Notes: generated by a model not told the origin, from the letters alone. A stretch of 64,000 bases of DNA from Gp6-AA40 sp036274155 (GCA_036274155.1 DASUGH010000103.1:62001-126000); one strand, 5' to 3'; positions 35,320-45,188 are shown, numbered from the stretch's first letter. Made by a program: numbers and translations.

Positions 35320-36281
35320 TCCTCGTCATCGCCGAACAGCGCGGCGGCGCCCTGAATCGGGTGAGCTGGGAGACGATTGCGGCGGCACAGCAGCTCGCCG
35401 GCGGGATGCCCATCCGGGTCGCCGTCCCGGGGGGAGCGGTCACTCAGGCCGCCGGTGATCTCGCGACGGCCGACGTCGCCGAGGTGCTCGCCCTCGAGCA
35501 CCCCGCCCTCGATGTCTACACGCCGGACGCCTACGTCATCGCGCTGCAGTCGTTGATCGAGCAATCGGCGCCGGCTGTCGTGCTGATGCCGCACACCTAC
35601 CAGACGCGCGACTTCGCTCCGATGCTGGCGACGCGAATGCGGCGGCCGCTCGTCACCGACGTGACCGCCATCAACGGCACCGGGCAGGGGGCCACGTTCT
35701 CCCGGCCGATGTTCCAGGGCAAGCTGGTGGCGGAAGTTCGTCCCGCCGGCGACGCGCCTGCACTCGTGACCATTCAGATTGGCGCGTTTCGCGCGGACGC
35801 CGCGCGGCGTGGCGGCGGGGCGCCGGTGACCGCCTTCGCAGTGACCGTCGACGCCGCCGCTATTCGACAGAAGCCGGAGGCACCATTCCAGGAAGCGCGG
35901 CAGGCGGTCGATTTGAGCCAGGCGGAACGGATTGTCTCGGTCGGCCGCGGGATCAAGTCGAAGGAGAACCTGCCGGTCGCCGAGCGTCTGGCCGCGGCAC
36001 TGAAAGCGGAGCTCGCAGCATCGCGCCCGATCTGCGACAACGGCTGGCTGCCGATGGAACGGCAGATCGGCAGCTCGGGCCAGACGGTGGCGCCTAAGCT
36101 CTACGTTGCACTCGGCATCTCCGGAGCCATCCAGCACCTGGTCGGCATGAAAGGGTCGCGCACCATCGTCGCCATCAACAAGGATGCGGACGCTCCCATC
36201 TTCGAGGTCGCCGACTACGGCATCGTCGGCGATCTGTTCGAGGTGGCGCCGGCGATCGCCGCGGAGCTGGAAAAGGGCTAG
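35316..36281 (+). CDS. etfA: Electron transfer flavoprotein alpha subunit
   Basis: 321 residues from GTG 35316. The C-terminal FAD domain is intact: ERIVSVGRGIKSKENL, LGISGAIQHLVGMKGSRTIV and AINKDADAPIFEVADYGIVG. Heterodimer with EtfB. It is translationally coupled to etfB and followed by the ETF-quinone oxidoreductase gene, completing an electron route to the membrane. Confidence 0.96.
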   Translation: MILVIAEQRGGALNRVSWETIAAAQQLAGGMPIRVAVPGGAVTQAAGDLATADVAEVLALEHPALDVYTPDAYVIALQSLIEQSAPAVVLMPHTYQTRDFAPMLATRMRRPLVTDVTAINGTGQGATFSRPMFQGKLVAEVRPAGDAPALVTIQIGAFRADAARRGGGAPVTAFAVTVDAAAIRQKPEAPFQEARQAVDLSQAERIVSVGRGIKSKENLPVAERLAAALKAELAASRPICDNGWLPMERQIGSSGQTVAPKLYVALGISGAIQHLVGMKGSRTIVAINKDADAPIFEVADYGIVGDLFEVAPAIAAELEKG

Positions 36282-36307
36282 CCACACAGCCTGGTTCCCG
36301 GAAACGG

Positions 36308-37960
36308 ATGGAACGGGACACACTCCAGGTCGACGTCCTGATCGTCGGCGGCGGGCCGGCGGGCCTTTCGGCGGCGCTCCGTCTCGCGCAGCTGCAGAAG
36401 GAGCGCGGCGGCGAGCCGCTCTCGGTCGCCGTGCTGGAGAAGGCGCGCGAGTCTGGCGCCCATTCGCTGTCAGGTGCGGTGCTCGATCTCTCCGCCCTGC
36501 GGGATCTCGTCCCCGACTTTCGCGACAAAGGCGCGCCGCTGGCCGCGGCGGTGGGCGCCGAGCACGTGTACCTGCTCACGCGGCATTCGAAGCTGCCGCT
36601 GCCGGTCATACCTCCGCCGCTTCGCAACCACGGCAACGCCCTCATCTCCCTGAACGCGTTCGTACGCTGGCTCGCCGAGCAGGTGGAGCACGCGGGGATC
36701 GATCTGTTCAGCGGATTCGCCGGACGAGACGTGCTGATGGACGGATCGCGCGTGGTCGGTGTGCGAACAGGCGACCGCGGCGTGGATCGCAGCGGCAACC
36801 CCAAGGCCGGTTTCGAGCCGGGCGTGGATATTACGGCCGCCGTCACGATCATGTGCGACGGTGTACGCGGGAACCTGACCAAGGAGCTGCTGCGGCGGCT
36901 GCAGCTCGGACGCGGCAGAGAGCCCGAATCGTACGCCATCGGCATCAAGGAGCTGTGGGAGGTGCCAGCGGGCCGTATCGAGACCGGCACCGTGATGCAC
37001 ACCCTCGGCTATCCGCTGCGGCAGGAGGAGTTCGGTGGCGGTTTCATTTACGCGATGCCCGACCGCCGCCTCGCCATCGGCCTGGTCGTCGGTCTCGACT
37101 ACCACGATCCGATGTTCGACCCGCACACCGCGTTCAACGACTTCAAGCGGCATCCGTTCATGTCGGCGCTCCTCGATGGCGGCCAGATGATCCGCTACGG
37201 CGCCAAGGCGCTCCCGGAAGGCGGGTGGAACACGATTCCGCAGCTCTACGTGGATGGCGCGCTCATTGCCGGCGATGCCGGCGGCTTCGTGAACTCGATG
37301 CGGCTCAAGGGCATTCACCTCGCGATGCGCACCGGCATGCTCGCGGCCGAAACGGCCTATGACGCGGTCCGCAGCGGCGACACCTCGGCCGCAGCGCTGC
37401 GCGCGTATCAGGAGAAGATCGACGCGAGCGCGGTCCGTGCGGAGCTGTATCCGGTGCGCAACGTCCATCAGGCGTTCGGACACGGGCAGATGGCTGGATT
37501 TACAGCCGCCGGTATGGCGATCGTCTCCGGCGGCCTGCTGCCGCCGCACCTGTCAGGTAAGCCCGGCCATGCCGAGATGCGGACGGTGGCCGCTTACCAC
37601 GGGCCGGGGAACGAGTCGAAGGCCACCGCGCCAGCCGGGGTCGATCGCAAGCTCACGTTCGACAAGGTGACCAACGTCCATTACGCGGGAACGGCGCACG
37701 AGGAAGACCAGCCGTCGCATCTGCTCGTGCACACCGAGGTCTGCAGCACGATCTGCGGTCCCGAGTACGGGCACCCCTGCACACGGTTCTGTCCGGCGAA
37801 CGTCTACGAGATCACGCACGGGAGCGACGGCCGGCCGGTGCTGCAGATCAACGCCTCGAACTGCGTGCACTGCAAGACGTGCGACATCATGGATCCGTAC
37901 CAGGTGATCACGTGGGTGCCGCCGGAAGGCGGCGGCGGGCCTCAATACAATGGGATGTAG
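36308..37960 (+). CDS. Electron transfer flavoprotein-quinone oxidoreductase
   Basis: 550 residues. FAD-binding motif VDVLIVGGGPAGLSAALRLA at the N-terminus, quinone/membrane region in the middle (GGGFIYAMPDRRLAIGLVVG), and a C-terminal [4Fe-4S] domain (CTRFCPANVYEI and INASNCVHCKTCDIMDP). It moves electrons from EtfAB to the quinone pool, presumably menaquinone given the mqn genes nearby. It is 26 bases after etfA, same operon. Confidence 0.95.
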   Translation: MERDTLQVDVLIVGGGPAGLSAALRLAQLQKERGGEPLSVAVLEKARESGAHSLSGAVLDLSALRDLVPDFRDKGAPLAAAVGAEHVYLLTRHSKLPLPVIPPPLRNHGNALISLNAFVRWLAEQVEHAGIDLFSGFAGRDVLMDGSRVVGVRTGDRGVDRSGNPKAGFEPGVDITAAVTIMCDGVRGNLTKELLRRLQLGRGREPESYAIGIKELWEVPAGRIETGTVMHTLGYPLRQEEFGGGFIYAMPDRRLAIGLVVGLDYHDPMFDPHTAFNDFKRHPFMSALLDGGQMIRYGAKALPEGGWNTIPQLYVDGALIAGDAGGFVNSMRLKGIHLAMRTGMLAAETAYDAVRSGDTSAAALRAYQEKIDASAVRAELYPVRNVHQAFGHGQMAGFTAAGMAIVSGGLLPPHLSGKPGHAEMRTVAAYHGPGNESKATAPAGVDRKLTFDKVTNVHYAGTAHEEDQPSHLLVHTEVCSTICGPEYGHPCTRFCPANVYEITHGSDGRPVLQINASNCVHCKTCDIMDPYQVITWVPPEGGGGPQYNGM

Positions 37961-38013
37961 GGCTATGGGCCAGCGGTTCTGCCGAAGCCCGGAGACTCGA
38001 GCCCGCGTCGCTC

Positions 38014-38718
38014 GTGAGTAACGACTGGCGCGCGTCGGCGCTGAAGCGGCTGCAGGTCAGGCTGATCGCCGCCGCCGGCTATCCGCTCCTGGCGGCGCTC
38101 GGCCACACGCTGCGCTGGCGGGTCGACGGCTGGCAGCACTTCGAGTCGATTCTCGCCGCCGGACGGCAGCCGATCATGGGTTTCTGGCACGGCCGCATCC
38201 TTCCCGCCACCTTGTACTTTCGCGGCCGTGGGATCGTGGTGATCACCAGCGAGAACTTCGACGGCGAGTGGATCGCGCAGATCATCGAGCGCTTCGGGTA
38301 CGGCACGGCACGCGGATCCACGTCGCGCAGCGCGCGGAAGGCGATGCTCCAGCTGGTGCGTGACGTACGGCAGGGCAGGCCGGCAGGGTTCACTCTGGAT
38401 GGCCCGCGCGGCCCGGCGCGGGTGGCGCAGCCGGGCGCCGTCTGGCTCGCCAGGGCCACCGGAAACCCTCTGCTGCCGTTCCACCTGGAAGCGTCGTCGA
38501 GCTGGACGCTTCGCAGCTGGGACCGTACGCAGATTCCGCGGCCCTTTGCCACCGTCGGTCTTGCCATCGGCGAGCCTCTGGTGGTGGACCCTGGTGCCAG
38601 CGACGCCGAGCTCGAGGCGGCAAGGCAGGATCTGGAGCGCCGTCTCACCCGGCTCGAGGAAAGAGCACATAATCTCGTCTCGTCAGGGGCGCGACCGCGT
38701 CCCCGCGAAGGAGGATGA
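38014..38718 (+). CDS. DUF374-family lysophospholipid acyltransferase-like protein
   Basis: 234 residues from the GTG at 38014. Central motifs are MGFWHGRILPATLYF, VITSENFDGEWIAQIIERFG and FTLDGPRGPARVAQPGAV, matching DUF374 proteins related to glycerolipid/lipid A acyltransferases. A hydrophobic N-terminus (VRLIAAAGYPLLAALG) suggests membrane association. It may acylate lipid A or another lipid; substrate unknown. Confidence 0.8.
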   Translation: MSNDWRASALKRLQVRLIAAAGYPLLAALGHTLRWRVDGWQHFESILAAGRQPIMGFWHGRILPATLYFRGRGIVVITSENFDGEWIAQIIERFGYGTARGSTSRSARKAMLQLVRDVRQGRPAGFTLDGPRGPARVAQPGAVWLARATGNPLLPFHLEASSSWTLRSWDRTQIPRPFATVGLAIGEPLVVDPGASDAELEAARQDLERRLTRLEERAHNLVSSGARPRPREGG

Positions 38719-38719
38719 C

Positions 38720-39838
38720 ATGCGCGCCGCCAGGATCTTGATCATCGCGGTCGGGTTGGGAACGCTGCTGTTCGCCCAGTCACGCTCCGGCGCGACGTTG
38801 AGCCTCTACCTCGTAGACGTCGAGGGTGGTAATGCCACGTTGATCGTCTCACCAGCCGGAGAATCGCTGCTGATCGACACCGGCAACGTCGGCGCCGCAG
38901 CGATGCGCGACGCCGACCGCATCATGGCCGCCGCACGCGACGCGAACCTCAAACAGATCGACCACCTCATCACCACGCACTACCACGGCGATCACTTCGG
39001 CGGGATGGCGGAGCTCGCGTCGCGCATCCCGATCAAGAACTTCATCGACCACGGTCCGAGCGTCGAGAACAATCCCGGCGCCACGGATTTCCTGCAGAAG
39101 GTGTACCCCGGGCTCTATGCCAAGGGGACGCACACGGTGGCCAAGCCTGGCGATCGGATTGCGATGAAGGGGTTGGACATCCGCATCGCGTCAGCTGCGG
39201 GACAGGTGCTGCAGTCGGCGCTCCCCGGCGCCGGTCGCAACAACCCGCTCTGTGCGGCGTTCAAGCAGCAGGCTGCCGACGCCACGGAGAATGCGCAGTC
39301 GGTCGGCACCCACCTCGCGTTTGGACGGTTCCGGCTCGTGCACATGGGCGACCTGACGGTCAACAAGGAATTCGACCTGATGTGCCCGGTCAACCGGCTC
39401 GGCACGGCGGATCTGTTCGTCGCCTCGCATCACGGCCAGGCGATCTCCAACGCCGACGTCCTCGTGCACGCCCTGGAGCCGCGCGTCATCCTCGTCAACA
39501 ACGGCGTGCGGAAGGGCGGTCAGCCGGATGCCATGAAGGTCTTTCACTCCGCACCAAATGTGGAGGACATCTGGCAGCTGCATTTCTCTCAGTTGAGCGG
39601 CCAGGAGTACACCGTGCCCGGCATGTTCATCGCCAACCTCGTCGACGATCAGCCTGCGGACATGCCGATTGCGCCGCTGACGCCGCCGGCGCGCGGCGCG
39701 CCGCCGGCAGGTCCGCCGCCGCCGGTCCACAACGGCCCGGCGTTCTGGCTCAAGGTGACGGCGCACGAAGACGGCTCGTTCGCGGTGACGAACGCGCGCA
39801 ACGGCTTCACGAAGACGTACGCGGCACGACCGAAGTGA
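38720..39838 (+). CDS. Secreted metallo-beta-lactamase-fold hydrolase
   Basis: 372 residues. Signal peptide (ILIIAVGLGTLLFAQS), then the MBL core: SLYLVDVEGGNATLIVSP, the metal motif TTHYHGDHFGG, HMGDLTVNKEFDL and ASHHGQAISN. ComEC-like MBL arrangement without the transmembrane part. A Pro-rich segment (about 315-335) precedes a short C-terminal domain. Periplasmic hydrolase of unknown substrate. ATG one base after the previous stop; GAGG at 38711-38714 provides the ribosome-binding site. Confidence 0.8.
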   Translation: MRAARILIIAVGLGTLLFAQSRSGATLSLYLVDVEGGNATLIVSPAGESLLIDTGNVGAAAMRDADRIMAAARDANLKQIDHLITTHYHGDHFGGMAELASRIPIKNFIDHGPSVENNPGATDFLQKVYPGLYAKGTHTVAKPGDRIAMKGLDIRIASAAGQVLQSALPGAGRNNPLCAAFKQQAADATENAQSVGTHLAFGRFRLVHMGDLTVNKEFDLMCPVNRLGTADLFVASHHGQAISNADVLVHALEPRVILVNNGVRKGGQPDAMKVFHSAPNVEDIWQLHFSQLSGQEYTVPGMFIANLVDDQPADMPIAPLTPPARGAPPAGPPPPVHNGPAFWLKVTAHEDGSFAVTNARNGFTKTYAARPK

Positions 39839-39898
39839 TCCGGCCGATCAGTCGCCGCTCGGGAACGCCGCCATGAGCGTGAGCGATACAATCTCCTC

Positions 39899-40930
39899 GT
39901 GAGCCTGACGCTATTCACGAGCCCGCGCTTTGCCGATCACCTCACGCCGCCGGGTCATTTCGAGCGCGTCGAGCGATTCGAGGTCATGCAGGCGGTTGCG
40001 GCCGAGTTTCGCTCCAACGGCGGCACGGTCCTCGAGCCGCGACCGGCCAGCGACGACGAGATCACGCGCGTCCACGACGCCGAATACCTGTCACTGATCA
40101 AGGAGACAGCCGGACGCGCGGTGGCCCTGGATCCGGATACCTACACCTCACCTGAGTCGTTCGCGGTGGCCCGCCTGGCCGCCGGCGCGGCGGTCACCGC
40201 CGTAGAACACGTGCTTCAGGGCGGCGACGGTTCACGTGCGTTCGCCCTCGTGCGTCCGCCAGGGCACCACGCCGAACGAAACCGCGCGATGGGCTTCTGC
40301 CTCTTCAACAACGTCGGCATCGCCGCGGCACACGCGCGCGCCCGCGGTCTCGATCGTGTCGCCGTCGTCGACTACGACGTGCACCACGGCAACGCTACGC
40401 AGTGGAGCTTCTACGCCGACCCGTCAGTGCTGTTCATCTCCTCGCATCAGTATCCGTACTACCCGGGCACCGGGGCGGCCGGCGATATCGGGACGGCGGC
40501 CGGCAAGGGATTCACCGTGAACCTGCCGCTGGCGGCAGGGGCGACCGACGCCGACTACGAGCAGAGCTACACGAAGGTGGCGTTTCCGGTTCTTCGTCAG
40601 TTCAAACCGCAGCTGATTCTGGTGTCGGCGGGATTCGACGCCTACCGCGACGATCCGCTGGCCGGTATGCGTCTCACCGCACCCTATTACGAACGCCTCG
40701 CCACCCAGATTGCAGGCATTGCCGACGAGTGCTGCGGCGGCCGCGTGGTGGCGGTGACGGAAGGCGGCTACGATCTCGACGGACTTCGCGACTGCCTCCA
40801 CGCATCCATTCGCGCGCTGGCGGGTGAGACGCGCGCCGCGGATCTCGTCGTGCCGAATGGTCCGGCGCCGCGAGGTGAGGCGACGGTGAGAGCCGTCTCG
40901 CCGCTTCTGGCTGAGTACTGGACGATATAA
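39899..40930 (+). CDS. Histone deacetylase-like amidohydrolase
   Basis: 343 residues, HDAC/AcuC/acetylpolyamine amidohydrolase family. Active-site blocks: VRPPGHHAERNRAMGFCLFN (His-His pair), VAVVDYDVHHGNATQ (zinc Asp/His), LVSAGFDAYRDDPLAG and VTEGGYDLDGLRD. It probably removes acetyl groups from lysines or polyamines. GTG 39899 follows a TACAAT box by only six bases, so the mRNA may be leaderless. Confidence 0.9.
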   Translation: MSLTLFTSPRFADHLTPPGHFERVERFEVMQAVAAEFRSNGGTVLEPRPASDDEITRVHDAEYLSLIKETAGRAVALDPDTYTSPESFAVARLAAGAAVTAVEHVLQGGDGSRAFALVRPPGHHAERNRAMGFCLFNNVGIAAAHARARGLDRVAVVDYDVHHGNATQWSFYADPSVLFISSHQYPYYPGTGAAGDIGTAAGKGFTVNLPLAAGATDADYEQSYTKVAFPVLRQFKPQLILVSAGFDAYRDDPLAGMRLTAPYYERLATQIAGIADECCGGRVVAVTEGGYDLDGLRDCLHASIRALAGETRAADLVVPNGPAPRGEATVRAVSPLLAEYWTI

Positions 40931-40931
40931 T
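40926..40931 (+). promoter_or_regulatory. Possible -10 element of leuS
   Basis: TATAAT at 40926-40931 overlaps the end of the deacetylase gene, 92 bases before leuS. The -35 region (CTTCTG, 40904-40909, 16-base spacer) is poor. The rest of the leuS leader shows no recognisable T-box or riboswitch. Confidence 0.35.
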
Positions 40932-41022
40932 CAAAGTCAGTAGACCGCAGCCGGAAGGGCCTGGACCGCGTTCGCCGCAGGTCCGAGCCTGAAGCCCCTG
41001 GCTTCGCGGCTCATGGCCCTTC

Positions 41023-43569
41023 ATGCCCGACTATCACCCGCAGCAGCTCGACCGGAAATGGCAGCAGCGCTGGACGGCGGCGCGCGCCTTCGAAGTGGCC
41101 GCCGATCCGTCGCGGCCGAAGTACTACTGCCTCGAGATGTTCGCGTATCCCTCCGGACACGCGCACGTCGGGCACGTTCGCAATTACATCATCGGCGACG
41201 TGATGGCGCGGATGAAGCGGATGCGCGGCTACAACGTCCTGCACCCGTTCGGCTGGGACGCGTTCGGCCTGCCGGCCGAGAACGCCGCGATCAAGAGCGG
41301 CATCCACCCGGAGGCCTCCACGCGCGGCAACATCGCGCACATGAAGGGGCAGCTGCAGCGGCTCGGCATCAGTTACGCCTGGGAACGCGAGCTCGCGACC
41401 TGCGATCCCGAGTACTACAAGTGGAACCAGTGGCTGTTCATCCGCATGTTCGAGCGCGGCCTCGCCTATCGCCGACGCTCGTCGGTGAACTGGTGTCCGA
41501 GCTGCCAGACCGTGCTGGCCAATGAGCAGGTGGTCGACGGCGGCTGCTGGCGATGCGGCACGCCGGTGGAGACGCGGGAGCTGGAGCAGTGGTTCTTCCG
41601 CATCACCGCTTACGCCGACGAACTGCTCGACAGCACGACCGCGCTGACCGCCTGGCCCGAGAAAGTGCTGACGATGCAGCGCAACTGGATCGGGCGGTCG
41701 GAGGGCGCCCGGGTCAAGTTCGCGGTGGAGGGCGATCCCGCGACGAGCATCGAGGTGTTCACCACCAGGATCGACACGATCTTCGGTTCGACGTTCGTGC
41801 TGCTCGGACCGGAGCATCCGCTCGTCGCGAAGTTTGCCGAACGCTCGGTGGATCCCGAGGGGTTCCGCAAGCAGGCACAGGCGTTCCGTCTGCAGGACCG
41901 TGCGGCGCGCATCAGCGGCGACATCGAGAAGCAGGGCTTCGATACCGGCGTGAGAGCTATCAACCCGTTCACCGGCGAGCCGGTGCCCATCTGGGTGGCG
42001 AACTTCGTGCTCGGCGAATACGGGACGGGCGCAGTGATGGCCGTGCCGGCGCACGATCAGCGCGATTTCGAGTTCGCGCGGAAGTTCGGTCTGCCGATCA
42101 GGGTCGTGATCACCCCCGACGGGAAGCCGGCATCTGCGGCGGCGATGACCGAGGCCGCCGATGCTTACGGCATTCTGGTCGACTCCGGCCAGTACAGCGG
42201 ACTCCCGTCAGAAGCCGCCCAGAAACAGATGGCGGCGGACGCCGCGACCCGCGGTATCGGCGAAGGCACGATTCAGTTCCGGCTGAAGGACTGGGGCATC
42301 TCCCGCCAGCGGTACTGGGGCACGCCGATCCCGATGATCTACTGCGACACCGACGGAATCGTGCCGGTGCCCGACGATCAGCTGCCGGTCGTGCTGCCGG
42401 CGGTGAAAGAGTTCACCGGCCGCGGCAGCTCGCCGCTGGCGCAGGTTCCTGAGTTCGTCAACGTGAAGTGTCCCACATGCGGCCGGCCGGCCCGCCGCGA
42501 GACGGACACGATGGACACGTTCGTCGATTCGTCCTGGTATTTCTACCGGTTCGCCGACCCACGGAACGGCAAACAGCCGTTCGATCCGGCGGCGGTCAAG
42601 TACTGGCTGCCCGTCGACTTCTACAGTGGCGGCGTCGAGCATGCGATCCTCCATCTGATCTACTCGCGGTTCTTCGCGCGGGTCTTCCGTGATCTCGGAT
42701 ACGTAGAGCACAGCGAGCCGTTCACGCAGCTCCTCACGCAGGGCATGGTCCTCAAAGACGGCGCCGTCATGTCCAAGTCGAAAGGGAACGTCGTCGATCC
42801 CGATGCCATGCTGCAGAAGTACGGTGCTGACGCGCTGCGCCTGTACGTGATGTTCGTCGCTCCTCCGGAGAAAGAGGTGGAGTGGACCGACGCCGGCCTC
42901 GAGGGCAGCTTCCGGTTCCTGGCGCGGGTCTGGCGCCTCGTCGACCATTGGGACGAGACCATCGCGGGCGGCGGCATCCAGGATCCCGGCAGCTGCACGT
43001 CGCTCAATACGGCCGAGAAGGCGCTGCGACGCAAGACGCACGACACGATTCGACGGGTGACGACCGACATCGAGCAGCACCAGCACCTCAACACCGCGGT
43101 ATCGGCGATGATGGAGCTGGTCAACGAGCTTTACGCGTTCAGCGAGCATACGGTCACCGGAGTGCCGTCACGCCGGCTCGACGAGGATGTCGAGCACGCA
43201 GGGCAGGTCGAGCGCTCGGAGACGATCTGCGTGGTCCGTGAGGCGGTGGAGGCGCTCATCCGTATGCTGGCGCCCTTTGCTCCCCATACGGCGGAGGAGC
43301 TGTGGGAGTCGCTCGGCCATGACGACGGGTTGGCCGCTGCAACATGGCCGGTGTTCGATCCCGAGGTCGCCAGGGCGGACGAGATCGTCGTGCCGGTGCA
43401 GATCAACGGAAAGGTGCGGTCGCGCTTGACGGTGCCGGCAGACGCGTCAGAGACGGATCTCGAGCGCCGGGCGCTGGAGGATTCGGTCGTTGCCGGGTAC
43501 ATTGAGGGTAAGACGATAAAGAAGGTGGTCGTTGCGAAAGGAAGGCTCGTCTCGATTGTCGTGGGCTGA
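41023..43569 (+). CDS. leuS: Leucyl-tRNA synthetase
   Basis: 848 residues. HIGH-like motif in FAYPSGHAHVGHVRNYIIGD, zinc/editing regions (CPSCQTVLANEQVVDGGCWRCG; AEYGTGAVMAVPAHDQRDFEF type EYGTGAVMAVPAHDQRD), KMSKS variant VMSKSKGNVVDPD, and the C-terminal anticodon domain with VPVQINGKVRSRL. Cytoplasmic tRNA-Leu charging. leuS-lptE-holA synteny is the same as in Proteobacteria. The 3' end overlaps lptE. Confidence 0.97.
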   Translation: MPDYHPQQLDRKWQQRWTAARAFEVAADPSRPKYYCLEMFAYPSGHAHVGHVRNYIIGDVMARMKRMRGYNVLHPFGWDAFGLPAENAAIKSGIHPEASTRGNIAHMKGQLQRLGISYAWERELATCDPEYYKWNQWLFIRMFERGLAYRRRSSVNWCPSCQTVLANEQVVDGGCWRCGTPVETRELEQWFFRITAYADELLDSTTALTAWPEKVLTMQRNWIGRSEGARVKFAVEGDPATSIEVFTTRIDTIFGSTFVLLGPEHPLVAKFAERSVDPEGFRKQAQAFRLQDRAARISGDIEKQGFDTGVRAINPFTGEPVPIWVANFVLGEYGTGAVMAVPAHDQRDFEFARKFGLPIRVVITPDGKPASAAAMTEAADAYGILVDSGQYSGLPSEAAQKQMAADAATRGIGEGTIQFRLKDWGISRQRYWGTPIPMIYCDTDGIVPVPDDQLPVVLPAVKEFTGRGSSPLAQVPEFVNVKCPTCGRPARRETDTMDTFVDSSWYFYRFADPRNGKQPFDPAAVKYWLPVDFYSGGVEHAILHLIYSRFFARVFRDLGYVEHSEPFTQLLTQGMVLKDGAVMSKSKGNVVDPDAMLQKYGADALRLYVMFVAPPEKEVEWTDAGLEGSFRFLARVWRLVDHWDETIAGGGIQDPGSCTSLNTAEKALRRKTHDTIRRVTTDIEQHQHLNTAVSAMMELVNELYAFSEHTVTGVPSRRLDEDVEHAGQVERSETICVVREAVEALIRMLAPFAPHTAEELWESLGHDDGLAAATWPVFDPEVARADEIVVPVQINGKVRSRLTVPADASETDLERRALEDSVVAGYIEGKTIKKVVVAKGRLVSIVVG

Positions 43570-44113
43570 TCGGCGGCTGCGGCCGTTGTCGTCCACCGTA
43601 CTGGCGCTGGTGCTCGTGGCGAGCGCCGGCTGCGGCTACGCGCTGGCCGGCCGCGGCACGTTCCTGCCGGCGCATATCAAGGCGGTGGCGATCCTTCCGT
43701 TCGTGAACCAGACCCCCGTAGCGACCATCGACCAGGTCATGACCCGGAAAGTCATTGAGGAGTTTCAAGGTCGAGGCAAGTTCACGATCGTGCCGGATGC
43801 CGCCGCCGCCGACGCGTTGCTGAACGGCACCATCCTCTCGATCAACCGCGTGGACGCCGGCCGTACCGACACGGGGCTTGCGTCGAGGTATCGTCTGACG
43901 CTCACCATGAAGGTCACCTTTACCGACGCGAAGACCAAAGAAGTCATCTGGTCGAACGACGCACTGCAGTTCAGCGGCGAGTACGACCTGACGGTCCGCG
44001 GCACGGGCCAGTTCGAGGCCTCGACGCTCGTCGATCAGTCGCCGCAGGCGGTCGATCGCATGACGACCGACGCGGCGCGCACCGTCGTCACGGCGATCGT
44101 CGAAGCGTTCTGA
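43532..44113 (+). CDS. lptE: LPS-assembly lipoprotein LptE
   Basis: 193 residues from TTG 43532, 38 bases inside leuS; an in-frame TTG at 43586 would give a compact lipoprotein signal. The lipobox is LVASAGCGYALAG. The mature part has KAVAILPFVNQTPVATIDQV, matching LptE-like proteins (DUF799/LptE family), and closes with TDAARTVVTAIVEAF. It plugs LptD in the outer membrane for LPS insertion. Position between leuS and holA is the canonical one. Confidence 0.9.
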   Translation: MRKEGSSRLSWADRRLRPLSSTVLALVLVASAGCGYALAGRGTFLPAHIKAVAILPFVNQTPVATIDQVMTRKVIEEFQGRGKFTIVPDAAAADALLNGTILSINRVDAGRTDTGLASRYRLTLTMKVTFTDAKTKEVIWSNDALQFSGEYDLTVRGTGQFEASTLVDQSPQAVDRMTTDAARTVVTAIVEAF

Positions 44114-44118
44114 CGCGG

Positions 44119-45108
44119 ATGCCGCCCATCAGCGCAGCGGTTCTTCGCCAGCAGATTGCTGCCCGCGACACCGGTCCGCTCTATCTCCTCGTTGGCGATG
44201 ACGATGTCGAGAAGTCGGCGGTGGCAGCCGAGTTCGCCGACCTCGTCGAGGAGGATCTGCGCGCCTTCAACGTCGAACGGCTCTACGGCGGCGAGACGAA
44301 GGTCGACACCTTGATCGGCACGGCGCAGACGCTGCCGATGATGGCGCCGCGCCGCGTCGTCATCGTGCTGGAGGCCGAGAAGCTGCTTGCCCCGAAGCGC
44401 GAGTCGAAGGCGGCGGAAGAGGATCAGGAGCGGCTCGAGGCGTTCGTGCAGTCGCCGCCGCTGCATGCCACGCTGGTGTTCGTCTGCACGGCGCTCGACA
44501 TGCGACGCCGCATCGCCAAGCTTCTGCTCAAGGAAGCGCGGGTCGTCAGCTGCGGCGCGCTCGAGAACGACGTCGATGCCGAACGCTGGGTCACCGCCCG
44601 CGCGGCGCGCGACCGGATCACGATCGATCCGGCGGCGGTGCGTGCGCTGGTTGCCCGCGCCGGCGTCGATCTCGTTCGCCTGCGTTCCGGTCTCGAGCGG
44701 GTGTCGCTCTATGCGATGGGACAGCCGTCGGTGACAGTCGAGGACGTACGGCAAGCCGTGGCCGTTGGACCGGAGGCTCAGACCGACTTCGGCATCGCCA
44801 ACGCCATCGCGCGCGGAGACGCGCGAGAGGCGTTGAAGGAGCTCGGCCTCGCGCTCGACGGCGGGGCCGCGCCGTTTTTCGTCCTGGGGCAGATCCGGAT
44901 TGCGGCTGAGAAGCTGCCGCCGGCGAGGCTTCGAACGGGCGTCGACGCGGTGTTTCGAACCGATCTCGCGCTGAAGTCGTCGGCCGGAGATCCGCGCGTG
45001 CTCCTCGAGCGCGTCGTCGTGGAGCTCTGTGGCAGCGGCGGCGCCCCTTCGCCTCGCGGCTTCGGCGCGACAGGACGCCAGGCGGCGCCGCCATATCGGC
45101 GGCGATGA
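44119..45108 (+). CDS. holA: DNA polymerase III delta subunit
   Basis: 329 residues. PLYLLVGDDDVEKSAVAAEF at the N-terminus, MMAPRRVVIVLEAEKLL, and the C-terminal AIARGDAREALKELGLALDG. It opens the sliding clamp within the clamp loader. Five bases after lptE. The last 20 residues are Arg/Gly-rich and low in conservation. It converges on rpsT across a pair of hairpins. Confidence 0.93.
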   Translation: MPPISAAVLRQQIAARDTGPLYLLVGDDDVEKSAVAAEFADLVEEDLRAFNVERLYGGETKVDTLIGTAQTLPMMAPRRVVIVLEAEKLLAPKRESKAAEEDQERLEAFVQSPPLHATLVFVCTALDMRRRIAKLLLKEARVVSCGALENDVDAERWVTARAARDRITIDPAAVRALVARAGVDLVRLRSGLERVSLYAMGQPSVTVEDVRQAVAVGPEAQTDFGIANAIARGDAREALKELGLALDGGAAPFFVLGQIRIAAEKLPPARLRTGVDAVFRTDLALKSSAGDPRVLLERVVVELCGSGGAPSPRGFGATGRQAAPPYRRR

Positions 45109-45122
45109 GGGGATCGTGTGGT

Positions 45123-45184
45123 GTCCGCCTTTTCAGGCGGACCCGGTCCGGCCATAGGCGGAGCCGGTCCGGCTGAAGCCGGAC
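45123..45184. terminator. Two tandem hairpins between holA and rpsT (bidirectional)
   Basis: GTCCGCCT (45123-45130) pairs with AGGCGGAC (45135-45142) around a TTTC loop. GTCCGGC (45167-45173) pairs with GCCGGAC (45178-45184) around TGAA. CCGGTCCGGC occurs twice between and within them. The second stem ends five bases from the rpsT stop. Placement between convergent genes suggests a shared terminator; the sequence also looks like a small REP-type repeat. Confidence 0.55.
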
Positions 45185-45188
45185 GCTA

